A stretch of DNA of 64,000 bases from positions 62,001 through 126,000 of the forward strand of contig NZ_VDBO01000005.1 of assembly GCF_005930355.1 (NCBI RefSeq). The letters run 5' to 3'. The stretch is from Paenibacillus sinopodophylli (GTDB lineage: Bacteria; Bacillota; Bacilli; Paenibacillales; Paenibacillaceae). The notes beneath the pieces are model-generated. The model saw nothing but the letters and a program-made list of their open reading frames with translations, was not told the DNA's origin and searched no databases. A program made the position numbers and the translations under genes. Shown here piece by piece: positions 1-8,168 of this stretch; position 1 is the first letter of the stretch, and every line of letters starts with the position of its first letter.

Positions 1-519
1 GGGTTAAGTGCTCTGTCGTTATTTCTGACCTTAAAGCTTGATGACCAGAAGTATGAGTTTGCGCAGCGTTGGCAAGCAGGATACCTATGGGGAGACAAGT
101 GGTCTTATATCAGCTTGCTGGCACCGTGGGTATTATTGCTATTCGCGTATCTTTATGCCAATTTTCGGACGTTGAACGTCTTGGTGCTAGGCAATGAGAT
201 CTCGATAGGAGTAGGAGTCGCTGTAAAACGGAAATTTATGCGCTTGGCGATTGCCGCTGTTGGCATTGCTTCTGGTTGTGTAGCGCTCGGTGGTTCGATC
301 TTCTTTATTGGATTGATTAGTCCGCATGTGGCTCGCAGGCTGGTAGGTCACGACTACAAAGTGCTTCTGCCAGCTTCAGCGCTAATTGGCGCGATATTGC
401 TGCTTACAGCAGATACGATTGCGCGAACGGTCAGTTTTAAGTCGGATATTCCAGCAGGTATTATTGTCACGATGCTGAGTGTGCCTTATTTTCTATTTTT
501 GTTGATGCGCTCAAAATAA
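1..519 (+). CDS. FecCD-family iron-siderophore ABC permease, C-terminal part (5' cut by window)
   Basis: The frame is open from base 1 to the TAA at 517-519, so this is the last 172 codons of a gene that starts before the window. The sequence shows the FecCD/BtuC pattern: a short soluble stretch ending in WQAGYLWGDKW, followed by hydrophobic helices, and the conserved coupling region with GLISPHVARRLVGHDYK near position 300-360. Proteins of this family form the membrane channel of ferric-siderophore, haem or cobalamin importers and work with a FecB-type lipoprotein and an ATPase. No ATPase gene follows on this strand. A FecB-type lipoprotein and a siderophore esterase lie 13-16 kb away, so it may share their substrate, but that is inference. 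Confidence 0.93.
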   Translation, partial: GLSALSLFLTLKLDDQKYEFAQRWQAGYLWGDKWSYISLLAPWVLLLFAYLYANFRTLNVLVLGNEISIGVGVAVKRKFMRLAIAAVGIASGCVALGGSIFFIGLISPHVARRLVGHDYKVLLPASALIGAILLLTADTIARTVSFKSDIPAGIIVTMLSVPYFLFLLMRSK

Positions 520-634
520 ATAACGATGAGTCAAAAGCCTCTGAGCGTGCTCGAAGGGAAATAGACTGACCCCGAATGAATAAGAGCCAGTCTGCAAGAA
601 ATTGTAATTCCGGGGCAATGTATTCCTTACGAAA

Positions 635-1009
635 TTATATGAAAGTAACCTTGACTACATCCCTGCCGATAAGAGCCCCCGAACTGTTATAAACCAATGC
701 GAGAATATTGTAAGTACCGCCTTGCAGCATAATCTTCGTACTGTTCGGCAGCGTATGATTAATGTCGTATCCGCTGGATGGCATGTAATTAAAGCCCGAA
801 TAGTAGCTTCTTGTTCCGTTGTTCGTCTCCTGAATGTGGAGCTCGTACTGGTAAGCCCCCATTGGCTTCGTAATGCCGATATAATTCGGAACCGCACCGA
901 TGCTATTCGGATAAGGGTTAAACACATAAACCCCATTGGCTGCGCTCGCTTGGGAAGCGATCCCAAGCAGTAAGCCGATGACCATGATAAGCGAAAACAT
1001 CTTCTTCAT
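635..1009 (-). CDS. Small secreted protein, unknown function
   Basis: This 124-residue protein begins with a clear Sec signal peptide (MKKMFSLIMVIGLLLG, cleavage near ASQASA-A). The mature part is about 100 residues, rich in Tyr, Asn and Gly, with alternating polar and hydrophobic residues that suggest a beta-sandwich. The minus-strand leader has AGGAGG about 8 bases before the ATG, so the start is firm. I do not recognise the family. It stands alone between the permease and the SLH protein at 1482, on the opposite strand to both. Confidence 0.8.
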   Translation of the reverse strand: MKKMFSLIMVIGLLLGIASQASAANGVYVFNPYPNSIGAVPNYIGITKPMGAYQYELHIQETNNGTRSYYSGFNYMPSSGYDINHTLPNSTKIMLQGGTYNILALVYNSSGALIGRDVVKVTFI

Positions 1010-1481
1010 TATTCATTCCTCCTAGTAAGGTTCGTTTTACCCGTGTCGGCCGAAACAGGTATGTACCTTTGCAGAGAGCTCTCGGATTAAACATATCACC
1101 ATTTGGAAGAAGTAACTATATTTAGAATTTCGAATTGTATGTCTATTTCTATCGTGTTTTTTCTATTAAAAAGGAGATTGCTCATTGCAGGCAGCCTCCT
1201 ATATATGCTTGGGTTTACAGCGATATCAGACTGAAAAAAACATAATGATTATAATCAGACGAGTTTTCTCTTAGGGGAGAGCTCGTCTTCTCTTTTTTTC
1301 TGTGAGGAGAATGAAAGTACACCTGAATTTGACTATATTGCTACGTTCGGATTATATCATTCGCGTGTACTAGAGCCCTTGTTGCTCAAGCAGAGAGGTT
1401 CTTTCATTATTCTTTCATAGGAGCATGTTATATTTGCCGTAGTATAAATTTGTATTAAATGAACAGAGGAGGAAAGCAGTA
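1010..1481. other. 472-bp intergenic region with an orphan terminator
   Basis: No gene is visible here. The region holds the promoter of the minus-strand secreted protein on its left and that of the SLH gene at 1482 on its right. Positions 1246-1257 form a perfect 12-base palindrome (TGATTATAATCA) that resembles half of a Fur-type site. It is followed directly by a hairpin with a long T run at 1257-1300. No plus-strand gene precedes this hairpin within the region. Confidence 0.5.
1257..1300 (+). terminator. Orphan intrinsic terminator
   Basis: AGACGAG pairs with CTCGTCT, there is an inner TCTC/GAGA pairing, and the stem is followed by TCTCTTTTTTTC. The nearest plus-strand gene upstream ends at 519, so this either ends read-through or terminates a short RNA. 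It is not an obvious gene terminator. Confidence 0.6.
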
Positions 1482-4412
1482 ATGAAAGCACGGTATGGGG
1501 CTAGGAAAGCAATTGTATGTTTCATTATATTTGTAACGTTTTTTGGCAGCATTCCAAGTTGGGTAAGTCCAGAAGGGTCTCACGTTCAAGCTGCAGGAGG
1601 CTTTGCTGGGGGAGATGGCTCTGTCATGAATCCGTATCTCATTGCTACAGCTGATCAGTTAAGTGAGGTTAGGTTTTATCCGAATAGTTACTTTGAATTG
1701 CTTAATGATATTGATTTAAGCAATTATGGCATTGGTCATTCATGGGAACCAATAGGCGATTATTCTAATCCATTTGAAGGGAGTTTAAATGGTAATAATC
1801 ATACAATCTCAAACTTGTATGTTAACACTGATTTTTCAAATGTATATTTAGGATTATTTGGTTATATGCAAGGCTCTGGTAGTATAACAAATGTAGTGCT
1901 CGAAAATGCATATATAGAGGGTGACTACGAAGTAGGTGCCCTAGTAGGATATGTTAGTGACGGAACATTCGAAAATATTACGGTTACAGGATCTGTGTAT
2001 GGGCGTGAAGACAATGTAGGTGGGGTAATCGGTACTAGTGAAAATACCATATTCACTAATGTTAATGCTGACGTATATGTAGAAGGCTATGAATATATAG
2101 GTGGTCTATTCGGTAACGTTATAGACGGTACTATTCGTAATAGTAGTTCAACGGGAAATGTATATGGGCATCAGTATATAGGTGGGCTAGTAGGTGCTCT
2201 TAATCAATCATTAGTTAGTGAAAGCCATTCTCATGCAGATGTATCTAATACGGATGATGATATGGGCGGATTGATTGGAAATAGTATGAAATCTCATATT
2301 GAACATTCATATGCTACGGGTGACGTAACGGGAGAAGATGATTTAGGGGGATTGGTTGGGTACAGCGAAGAGACAACCATTGAATATTCATATGCTACTG
2401 GTCATGTAACAGGAGGCGATGATGTAGGTGGCTTAGTAGGTGATAATGAGGGAGGTACTATCTCTAATAGCTATGCTACAGGAGATGTGATTGCAGAAGC
2501 ATATGTAGGTGGGTTGGTAGGCGAGAATGAATCTCCTGCGACAGCGGATTCATTAATCGAATATAGCTATGCGACAGGAAGTGTAAGTGGAATTAGTGAG
2601 ATAGGTGGAGTTGTAGGCTACAACTATATGGGTTTTGTTCATAATAGTTATGCAACAGGAGCTATAACTGGAGAAGATATTGTAGGTGGTTTAGTAGGTG
2701 ATAATCTAGAGGGAACTGTTAAATATAGCTATTCAATTGGACATGTAACCGGTGATTATAATGAAGGTGGATTAGTTGGCTCTAATATAGACGGGAGTAT
2801 TGTAGGCAGTTATTATGATACCGAAACTTCTGGACAGTCGGATCATCTTGGTACTGGATTAGCTTCACAAGCAATGAAAAAAATTGACTCCTATGTGGAT
2901 TGGGATTTCGATCATATATGGCAGATAGATGTTCATAATAATGGCTATCCTTATTTTAAAGCGTATCAATCTTTTATCACTTATGTAAGTAATGATACAG
3001 ATCCAGATGGTGAACAGACAATTAATAATGCCTATACTTTAAATTCCCAAGTAGTTGTAATTGGAAATGACTTGAATTGGGGAATGCCGGGTTTCATTTT
3101 TAATAATTGGAATACAGAAAGAGATGGTACCGGAATCTCATACAGTGAGGGTGACACGATCTCATCTCATACAAGTATTCTATTATATGCCATTTGGATA
3201 GAAAACAGTGCGAAACTCAGCGGGTTGCGTTTATCGGAAGGAGCAAGTGTAAGCCCAATCTTCTCAGAAAATGTAACGAGCTATACAGCTCATGTTGCAA
3301 ATCCTGTTAGTCGTATCAAAGTGATACCAGACTTTGTTTCTTCCGCTTCAACAGCGAAAGTAGCAATTAACGATGAAGCGGCACAGACAGTACGTAGCGG
3401 TGAAGAAAGCGATGAGCTTAACTTGAATGTGGGTGTAAATACAATTCATGTCGTAGTCACAGCGGCAGATGGAACTACAACTAGGACGTATACCGTGACT
3501 GTAACGCGTGGAGAATCTCAAAACGTAGGAATTCCTTCTCTTAGCTCCAATGCTGATATGAAGCAATTAAGCTTAGATATAGGCGAAAAGCTAGATGCTG
3601 AATTCAGTTCAAATATATTGAGCTATACACTAAAGGTAGATCATAGCGTTCATCAAGTAAGGATCACTCCAACTCTAGCGAATGATAAAGCAACGGTAGA
3701 GTTGCAAGTGAATGGTGTTGCTTATGCTGCTAAGAATGGTAGCGAGAGCAGTGAACTGCCACTAGTATTAGGTTCTAACGTCATTGAAATCATCATAAAA
3801 GCGGAAAATGGTGCCAATAAACGTTATACGCTGACAATTGTACGTAATGAAGAAACAGCAGTAGATAACAAATGCTTATTTGAAGACATTGAACATCACT
3901 GGGCAAAAGCAGACATTTGCACAGCAGCAAGCTTAGGGATTGTAAAAGGAACGAGTGCTCTTCATTTTTTGGCAAATACTGCGATTACTCGTGCGGAGTT
4001 TGTCGTCATGTTGCTTCGTATGCTGCAAGTCGAGCAGTTTGAGGAATCAACCCCTACTTCTTTCCTTGATCAAGACCGTATTCCAGAATGGGCTCGCCCA
4101 GCCATATACACAGCACTTAAGCAAGGAATAATAGAAGGATATGTTGATGGAACGCTTCGTCCACTTGATACTATAAATCGGGCAGAAATGGTGGCTATAA
4201 TCGCACGAGTTATGAACAGGCCAGAAGGTAATGTTAAATTATCAGCTTTTTCGGATGATGCAGACATTCCCGAATGGGCTAAAGGATATGCACAATCTGC
4301 GCTGGAGCATGGCATTGTAACAGGCCGCGTGAATAATAACTTTGTACCTTTTGGTGTAACAACTAGAGCGGAAGCAACAGTTGTTATGCTACGACTTCAA
4401 AAAATCTTATAG
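1482..4412 (+). CDS. Cell-surface protein: GLUG repeats, InlB-type repeat, cadherin-like domains, three SLH domains
   Basis: This 976-residue secreted protein has an N-terminal signal peptide (about residues 1-38). GLUG-type repeats follow (about 120-435), each a variation of SYATGxVxGxxxxGGLVG. Next come a degenerate InlB/Listeria-Bacteroides repeat (about 490-570) and two cadherin-like beta-sandwich domains (about 573-675 and 690-785). Three SLH domains (about 795-976) carry the usual TRAE/NRAE ends. SLH domains anchor proteins to pyruvylated secondary wall polymers, so it should sit on the outer wall. GLUG repeats are known from IgA-peptidase-like and adhesin proteins, and no enzymatic domain is visible. 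AGAGGAGG lies 10 bases before the ATG. It is followed by a strong terminator and appears monocistronic. Confidence 0.93.
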   Translation: MKARYGARKAIVCFIIFVTFFGSIPSWVSPEGSHVQAAGGFAGGDGSVMNPYLIATADQLSEVRFYPNSYFELLNDIDLSNYGIGHSWEPIGDYSNPFEGSLNGNNHTISNLYVNTDFSNVYLGLFGYMQGSGSITNVVLENAYIEGDYEVGALVGYVSDGTFENITVTGSVYGREDNVGGVIGTSENTIFTNVNADVYVEGYEYIGGLFGNVIDGTIRNSSSTGNVYGHQYIGGLVGALNQSLVSESHSHADVSNTDDDMGGLIGNSMKSHIEHSYATGDVTGEDDLGGLVGYSEETTIEYSYATGHVTGGDDVGGLVGDNEGGTISNSYATGDVIAEAYVGGLVGENESPATADSLIEYSYATGSVSGISEIGGVVGYNYMGFVHNSYATGAITGEDIVGGLVGDNLEGTVKYSYSIGHVTGDYNEGGLVGSNIDGSIVGSYYDTETSGQSDHLGTGLASQAMKKIDSYVDWDFDHIWQIDVHNNGYPYFKAYQSFITYVSNDTDPDGEQTINNAYTLNSQVVVIGNDLNWGMPGFIFNNWNTERDGTGISYSEGDTISSHTSILLYAIWIENSAKLSGLRLSEGASVSPIFSENVTSYTAHVANPVSRIKVIPDFVSSASTAKVAINDEAAQTVRSGEESDELNLNVGVNTIHVVVTAADGTTTRTYTVTVTRGESQNVGIPSLSSNADMKQLSLDIGEKLDAEFSSNILSYTLKVDHSVHQVRITPTLANDKATVELQVNGVAYAAKNGSESSELPLVLGSNVIEIIIKAENGANKRYTLTIVRNEETAVDNKCLFEDIEHHWAKADICTAASLGIVKGTSALHFLANTAITRAEFVVMLLRMLQVEQFEESTPTSFLDQDRIPEWARPAIYTALKQGIIEGYVDGTLRPLDTINRAEMVAIIARVMNRPEGNVKLSAFSDDADIPEWAKGYAQSALEHGIVTGRVNNNFVPFGVTTRAEATVVMLRLQKIL

Positions 4413-4467
4413 CTATTATTAGCTTTGAGATTGGATTTTGGAGACTATGCATATTTAATTTGAAGTT

Positions 4468-4501
4468 GAAATAAGGGCGCCTAAATGGGTGCCCTTATTT
4501 C
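4468..4501 (+). terminator. Terminator after the GLUG/SLH gene
   Basis: A 14-bp stem (GAAATAAGGGCGCC pairing with GGTGCCCTTATTTC, one G-T pair) with a 6-base loop lies 55 bases after the stop. The arms are A-rich then T-rich, so it could act in both directions. Confidence 0.75.
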
Positions 4502-4706
4502 GTTTATAGAGTGATACGCTTGATCTCCTATTTCTAATAGGGGGAACGAGCGTACGCAACTTAAATGGAGAAGAAGCTAAAGCTTATGAATGGTGAAATA
4601 CGAGGAAGAAGTACTGGAGAATTGCAGGAAGTCCCATTCTACAGTCCACGTTACATAACCAATAAGGTATAGTTGTAATAATGCTTAACATATCGGAGGT
4701 TTTCAG

Positions 4707-5444
4707 ATGAAAACAAAAGATGTTATTTATATGATCTATAACGAAAATGAACAGTCAGTAACATCAATGGGGATTGAGTTTATTGATTTTATTCATTGTC
4801 TTACAGTGGAACCAAACAATATCTTGCTCCTTGCATCGGGATATACAGGTGAGGACTTTCATCATGGATTAAGGTTAGAGTTCGTAAGAAAAGAAAATCT
4901 AAATGATCTATATAAAGAAAATGTGTATGCTTATGGCGATTTTTGTTGGGTGGATTTTGATGAAATGATTTCCCTTGATGATCTCGCACCTCATGAAAAA
5001 GCGGAGTTGTTGTATTTGGGTCATTATAAGCAACCACTAAGAAGCCCCTTTTTTGAAAAGCTCAATAATAAGTTTGTATATTTGGCACATGATGACGGTT
5101 GGTTTAACAAAATTTTCTACAAGGATAAAAATCAATATATGGATGTATTGGGGCGGCTGGTTTCAAATAAATTGAAGCCTTATCAACAGAATGTGCAGCC
5201 ACTAGGTCAAGATATTGTAGAACAATTAGCATTATTCGCTAAAGATGGAATACTGGTTGATTTGTATAGAATGATTAAATCTCGAAACAGCATAGAAATC
5301 CAGTTTAATATCATTGGAAAAATGATGGACTTTGATGATGTTTATAACAACATGGAAAGACACAAGGCAAAGTCTAATTCAGAATATTGGCTTGTGTATA
5401 AAAAAGGGGAATGGACGTTGCAATTGAAAGCTAAGAGAAGCTAG
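4707..5444 (+). CDS. Hypothetical cytoplasmic protein, 245 aa
   Basis: This is a soluble protein rich in acidic and aromatic residues with no signal peptide or membrane segment. The start is supported by ATCGGAGG 9 bases before the ATG. I do not recognise a domain. Visible features are a WVDFDEM motif near residue 75, a YLAHDDGWFNK stretch in the middle, and a short basic tail (LQLKAKRS). It has no co-directional partner within 280 bases on either side, and a decayed RCC1-repeat gene follows it. G+C is somewhat lower than in the flanking genes. Confidence 0.75.
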   Translation: MKTKDVIYMIYNENEQSVTSMGIEFIDFIHCLTVEPNNILLLASGYTGEDFHHGLRLEFVRKENLNDLYKENVYAYGDFCWVDFDEMISLDDLAPHEKAELLYLGHYKQPLRSPFFEKLNNKFVYLAHDDGWFNKIFYKDKNQYMDVLGRLVSNKLKPYQQNVQPLGQDIVEQLALFAKDGILVDLYRMIKSRNSIEIQFNIIGKMMDFDDVYNNMERHKAKSNSEYWLVYKKGEWTLQLKAKRS

Positions 5445-5465
5445 TGGGTTAATTTCCTTCATTTA

Positions 5466-5794
5466 GGACTGTCCGATATGGTGTTAATTGCCGCAGGCCA
5501 ATTTCATTCGCTTGCGCTAAAAGCGCATGGCACCGTCATTGTATGGGAAGTAACAATAATGGTAGAACGATCGTTTTATTTTCCCTTTCTCTATCTATTA
5601 AAGGAAACTGAATCGCTGTAACGATCAACATACAGGGAGCACCGACTAGCTTCGCTATCCCTGTTCGCGTCGAATCGTATCTTAAATCTAGCAAAACGTA
5701 CATGGTTACGTTAGCGCTCGATGAGACGAAACCAAGTGTGGAGTTCATTGCTAATGGTCAGGCTGCTGTGGAACAATCTGGTATAAATTATTGA
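5466..5794 (+). pseudogene. Decayed gene with an RCC1-type repeat
   Basis: Two short plus-strand reading frames remain. The first (5466-5621) includes IAAGQFHSLALKAHGTVIVW, which has the AGxxHSLALKxDGTVxxWG pattern of an RCC1 repeat, and then runs into a stop after unrelated sequence. The second (5612-5794, different frame) encodes about 60 residues ending in EQSGINY. Neither has a start codon with a ribosome binding site. The likeliest origin is a large secreted RCC1-repeat protein that was deleted down to fragments. The second fragment may or may not belong to the same gene. Confidence 0.55.
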
Positions 5795-5934
5795 AGAATA
5801 AGGTGGCGAGGATATTGGATGATATACAACACGTGAATTAGCATCGACATCGTTACAATATGATGGAACCTAGATTCCGGTATAATCCTCATTATGTATT
5901 GCGGGGGATTCAGGATGGGAAGGAAGAGGATGAA

Positions 5935-6882
5935 ATGAATAAAACCGATCGAATGTTGGCCATTGTTATTGAGTTGCAGCGTAAAGGGGGGCTGCGTGCC
6001 GAGGATTTGGCTGCAAAGTATGAGACGAGTATTCGTACGATTTACCGTGATATGCAAGCGCTTAGCGAGGCGGGCGTTCCGGTAGCGGGTGCGCCGGGTG
6101 TAGGGTACTCTCTGATGGAGGGCTACTTTCTCCCTCCGATCAGCTTCACGGCCGAGGAAGCGGTGGCGCTGCTTGTTGGGGCAGATTTCGTCAGAATGAG
6201 GCTGGATACTGAGTACGGCGCGAGGGCTCGCAGCTCACAGGAGAAGATCGAAGCGATTTTGACTGAGAATGTACGTGAGGAGACAGCGCGGGTACGGTCT
6301 GCTATTCGATTGCTGAATGAAAGTACGGGGAGAACGCGCATCCAGGAAAAGGAAATGTTTGAGCAGTTGCGCCGGGCGATTCTACAGAAGCGCAAGATTT
6401 ATTTCCGATATTCCAAAATCCTGCCGGGACAGGACGGGAATCGTCACAGCGAGCGCACGGCTGATCCTTATGGGCTTGTCTTTTCCAAGGGGGCGTGGGT
6501 ACTTATTGCTTTCTGTGGATTGAGACGTGACATTCGACATTTCCGGCTATCTCGCATGAATGAGCTTGATGTACTGGAGGAATCGTTCACTATCCTTCCC
6601 GGTTTTAACCTTCAAGACCTCAGGCCCCCAGACGATCGCAACGTTACCGTGCAGATGCTGTTTGATCCATCTGTCTGGGACCATGTTCAGGAATCGGACA
6701 ATTATTATATGGAGTCTTTCGAACCGAGGGAAGACGGCTGGCTGGCGACTTTCAGTGTCCGGCGGGTTGAGGAGCTGCTTCAATGGACGCTTGGGTGGGG
6801 CGCAAAGGTACGTGTGCTGGAGCCGGAATCACTGCGGCAACGATTGCGTGAGGAAATCGAAGACATGCGTGAACGCTACTGA
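5935..6882 (+). CDS. WYL-domain transcriptional regulator (YafY-like)
   Basis: The 315-residue protein has an N-terminal DeoR/HTH_11-type winged helix (about 1-65: TDRMLAIVIELQ, RTIYRDMQALSEAGVPV). A WYL domain follows (about 140-240), with the DPYGLVFSKGAWVLIAF signature, and then a WYL C-terminal extension. Such proteins are ligand-responsive repressors or activators. A longer frame begins at 5860, but the ATG at 5935 is preceded by AGGAAGAGG and starts exactly at the conserved MNKTDRM, so I use that start. The DinB and EVE genes follow within 70 bases on the same strand and are plausible co-transcribed targets. Confidence 0.9.
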   Translation: MNKTDRMLAIVIELQRKGGLRAEDLAAKYETSIRTIYRDMQALSEAGVPVAGAPGVGYSLMEGYFLPPISFTAEEAVALLVGADFVRMRLDTEYGARARSSQEKIEAILTENVREETARVRSAIRLLNESTGRTRIQEKEMFEQLRRAILQKRKIYFRYSKILPGQDGNRHSERTADPYGLVFSKGAWVLIAFCGLRRDIRHFRLSRMNELDVLEESFTILPGFNLQDLRPPDDRNVTVQMLFDPSVWDHVQESDNYYMESFEPREDGWLATFSVRRVEELLQWTLGWGAKVRVLEPESLRQRLREEIEDMRERY

Positions 6883-6949
6883 CAGACAGATGTCAGTAGC
6901 GTTTTTGTATGCTGGAGTCAGCCAAAGCAAAAAGGAGTTGGATTCAGCC

Positions 6950-7534
6950 ATGGATACGAAGGAAACGTTGCGCAAGTTTGAGAATACGGTGAGCGGCTAT
7001 ATACGGGAATTAGATCGCTTTGATCTTGAGCAACTGCTGTGGAAGCCTGCAACAGATGAATGGTCACTCGGTCAGATGTATATGCATTTGATCCTTTCCG
7101 CACAGTTCATGCAATTGAGAAACGTCGCACTTTGCCTCGCGCCAGATGGTGGCCCGATCTTCTCTTCGATAGGAAAGACGAAGCAGGGGGAGGAGCTGTT
7201 CACGACGGGAAGTTTCCCGCCTGATCGCATCAAGGTTCCGCCGTCACCTCAATACACGCCGCCGCAACCGGAAAGCAAGGAGCAACTGGTGAACGGGTTA
7301 AAGGATACGGTTCGTCGGATGGTCGAGATCGAACCAGCGGTGGCGTCAGCGTTCAATCAGACGACCCAAGCACGATCAGAAACGGGAAACGAGATCGTGC
7401 AACAGAGGGTTGTCCACCCGCGACTTGGTGGGTTGCATGCATTCGAATGGTTCTGTTTGATCGAGATGCACTATCGCCATCATTTGCTCCAGAAGAAGCG
7501 TTTGGATGATGCTTGGAGGGAGGCACATGTCTGA
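6950..7534 (+). CDS. DinB-superfamily four-helix protein
   Basis: This 194-residue protein has the DinB/YfiT-like pattern. An early helix carries DEWSLGQMYMHLI, where the His is a usual metal ligand. A late helix carries HAFEWFCLIEMHYRHHLLQKKRL, supplying the other His ligands. DinB proteins bind a divalent metal. Some act in low-molecular-weight thiol transfer, but most have no known substrate. An open frame extends upstream inside the WYL gene. AAAGGAG before the ATG at 6950 and the end of the WYL gene at 6882 fix this start. The 3' end overlaps the EVE gene by 8 bases, so the two are probably translationally coupled. Confidence 0.88.
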   Translation: MDTKETLRKFENTVSGYIRELDRFDLEQLLWKPATDEWSLGQMYMHLILSAQFMQLRNVALCLAPDGGPIFSSIGKTKQGEELFTTGSFPPDRIKVPPSPQYTPPQPESKEQLVNGLKDTVRRMVEIEPAVASAFNQTTQARSETGNEIVQQRVVHPRLGGLHAFEWFCLIEMHYRHHLLQKKRLDDAWREAHV

Positions 7535-8003
7535 GGTAGGGCTAGATAGTGGAACCCCTTCCTATTGGATAGGTGTCGTTTCGGCATCGCATGTCCAGCG
7601 GGGGGTTAGTGGCGGATTTGCTCAGTTATGTCATGGTAAATCTACATCGCTGCGAAAGATGCGGAAGGGGGATTGGCTTGTATATTATTCTCCTCGTACA
7701 GAGATGGGAGGAGGGGAGCCGCTACAAGCGTTTACTGCTATCGGTAGAGTGATGGATGATTGTGTGTACGAATATGCGATGTCCGCGACGTTCGTCCCTT
7801 TCCGCCGAAATATTGCGTACGTTCCCTGCCGAGAAGCGAGGATAAAGGATTTACTTGATCGGCTTTCCTTCACCAGCGGAAAGCGGAATTGGGGCTATCC
7901 GTTTCGTATGGGCCACTTCGAGATCAATTGTGAAGACTTCCTGATCATCGCGGAAGCGCTGCAAGTAGATTTTGGAGTAGAACGTTTATTGAAGTCAGTA
8001 TAA
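7527..8003 (+). CDS. EVE-domain (PUA-like) protein
   Basis: This 158-residue protein fits the EVE/UPF0310 family: YWIGVVSASHVQRGVSGGFAQ at the N-terminus, a central KMRKGDWLVYYSPR, and FRRNIAYVPC further on. EVE domains adopt the PUA fold and bind modified bases. They occur as singletons and in DNA-modification or restriction contexts. The ATG at 7527 follows GGAGGGAGG and overlaps the DinB stop. The open frame begins 7 codons earlier but without a better ribosome binding site. No restriction or modification genes are nearby. Confidence 0.9.
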   Translation: MSEVGLDSGTPSYWIGVVSASHVQRGVSGGFAQLCHGKSTSLRKMRKGDWLVYYSPRTEMGGGEPLQAFTAIGRVMDDCVYEYAMSATFVPFRRNIAYVPCREARIKDLLDRLSFTSGKRNWGYPFRMGHFEINCEDFLIIAEALQVDFGVERLLKSV

Positions 8004-8009
8004 GATCGA

Positions 8010-8035
8010 AAGACTATCCTTCAAAGGATGGTCTT
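8010..8035 (+). terminator. Terminator after the EVE gene
   Basis: AAGACTATCCTT pairs with AAGGATGGTCTT (one G-T pair) a few bases after the EVE stop codon. The T run after it is weak (AAAACTTACTTTT). Confidence 0.6.
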
Positions 8036-8116
8036 AAAACTTACTTTTGCAGAAAACACCGAGAACCGGGTCACAAGTATCGGCAAGTTCGACGGCGTGA
8101 ATAGGCCTGTAAACCG

Positions 8117-8153
8117 AACAATCCCGAATCTCTTCAAGAGAAACGGGATTGTT
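8117..8153 (-). terminator. Hairpin after the minus-strand SLH gene
   Basis: AACAATCCCG (8117-8126) and CGGGATTGTT (8144-8153) form a perfect 10-bp stem with a 17-base loop, 15 bases beyond the SLH gene stop. There is no strong T run. Confidence 0.5.
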
Positions 8154-8168
8154 GGAGTTGTATGGCTA

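Noticed and set aside
4565-4672. 35-codon plus-strand frame upstream of the 4707 gene
   Set aside because: No ribosome binding site at usable distance and no recognisable sequence. It could be a leader peptide but the evidence is too thin.
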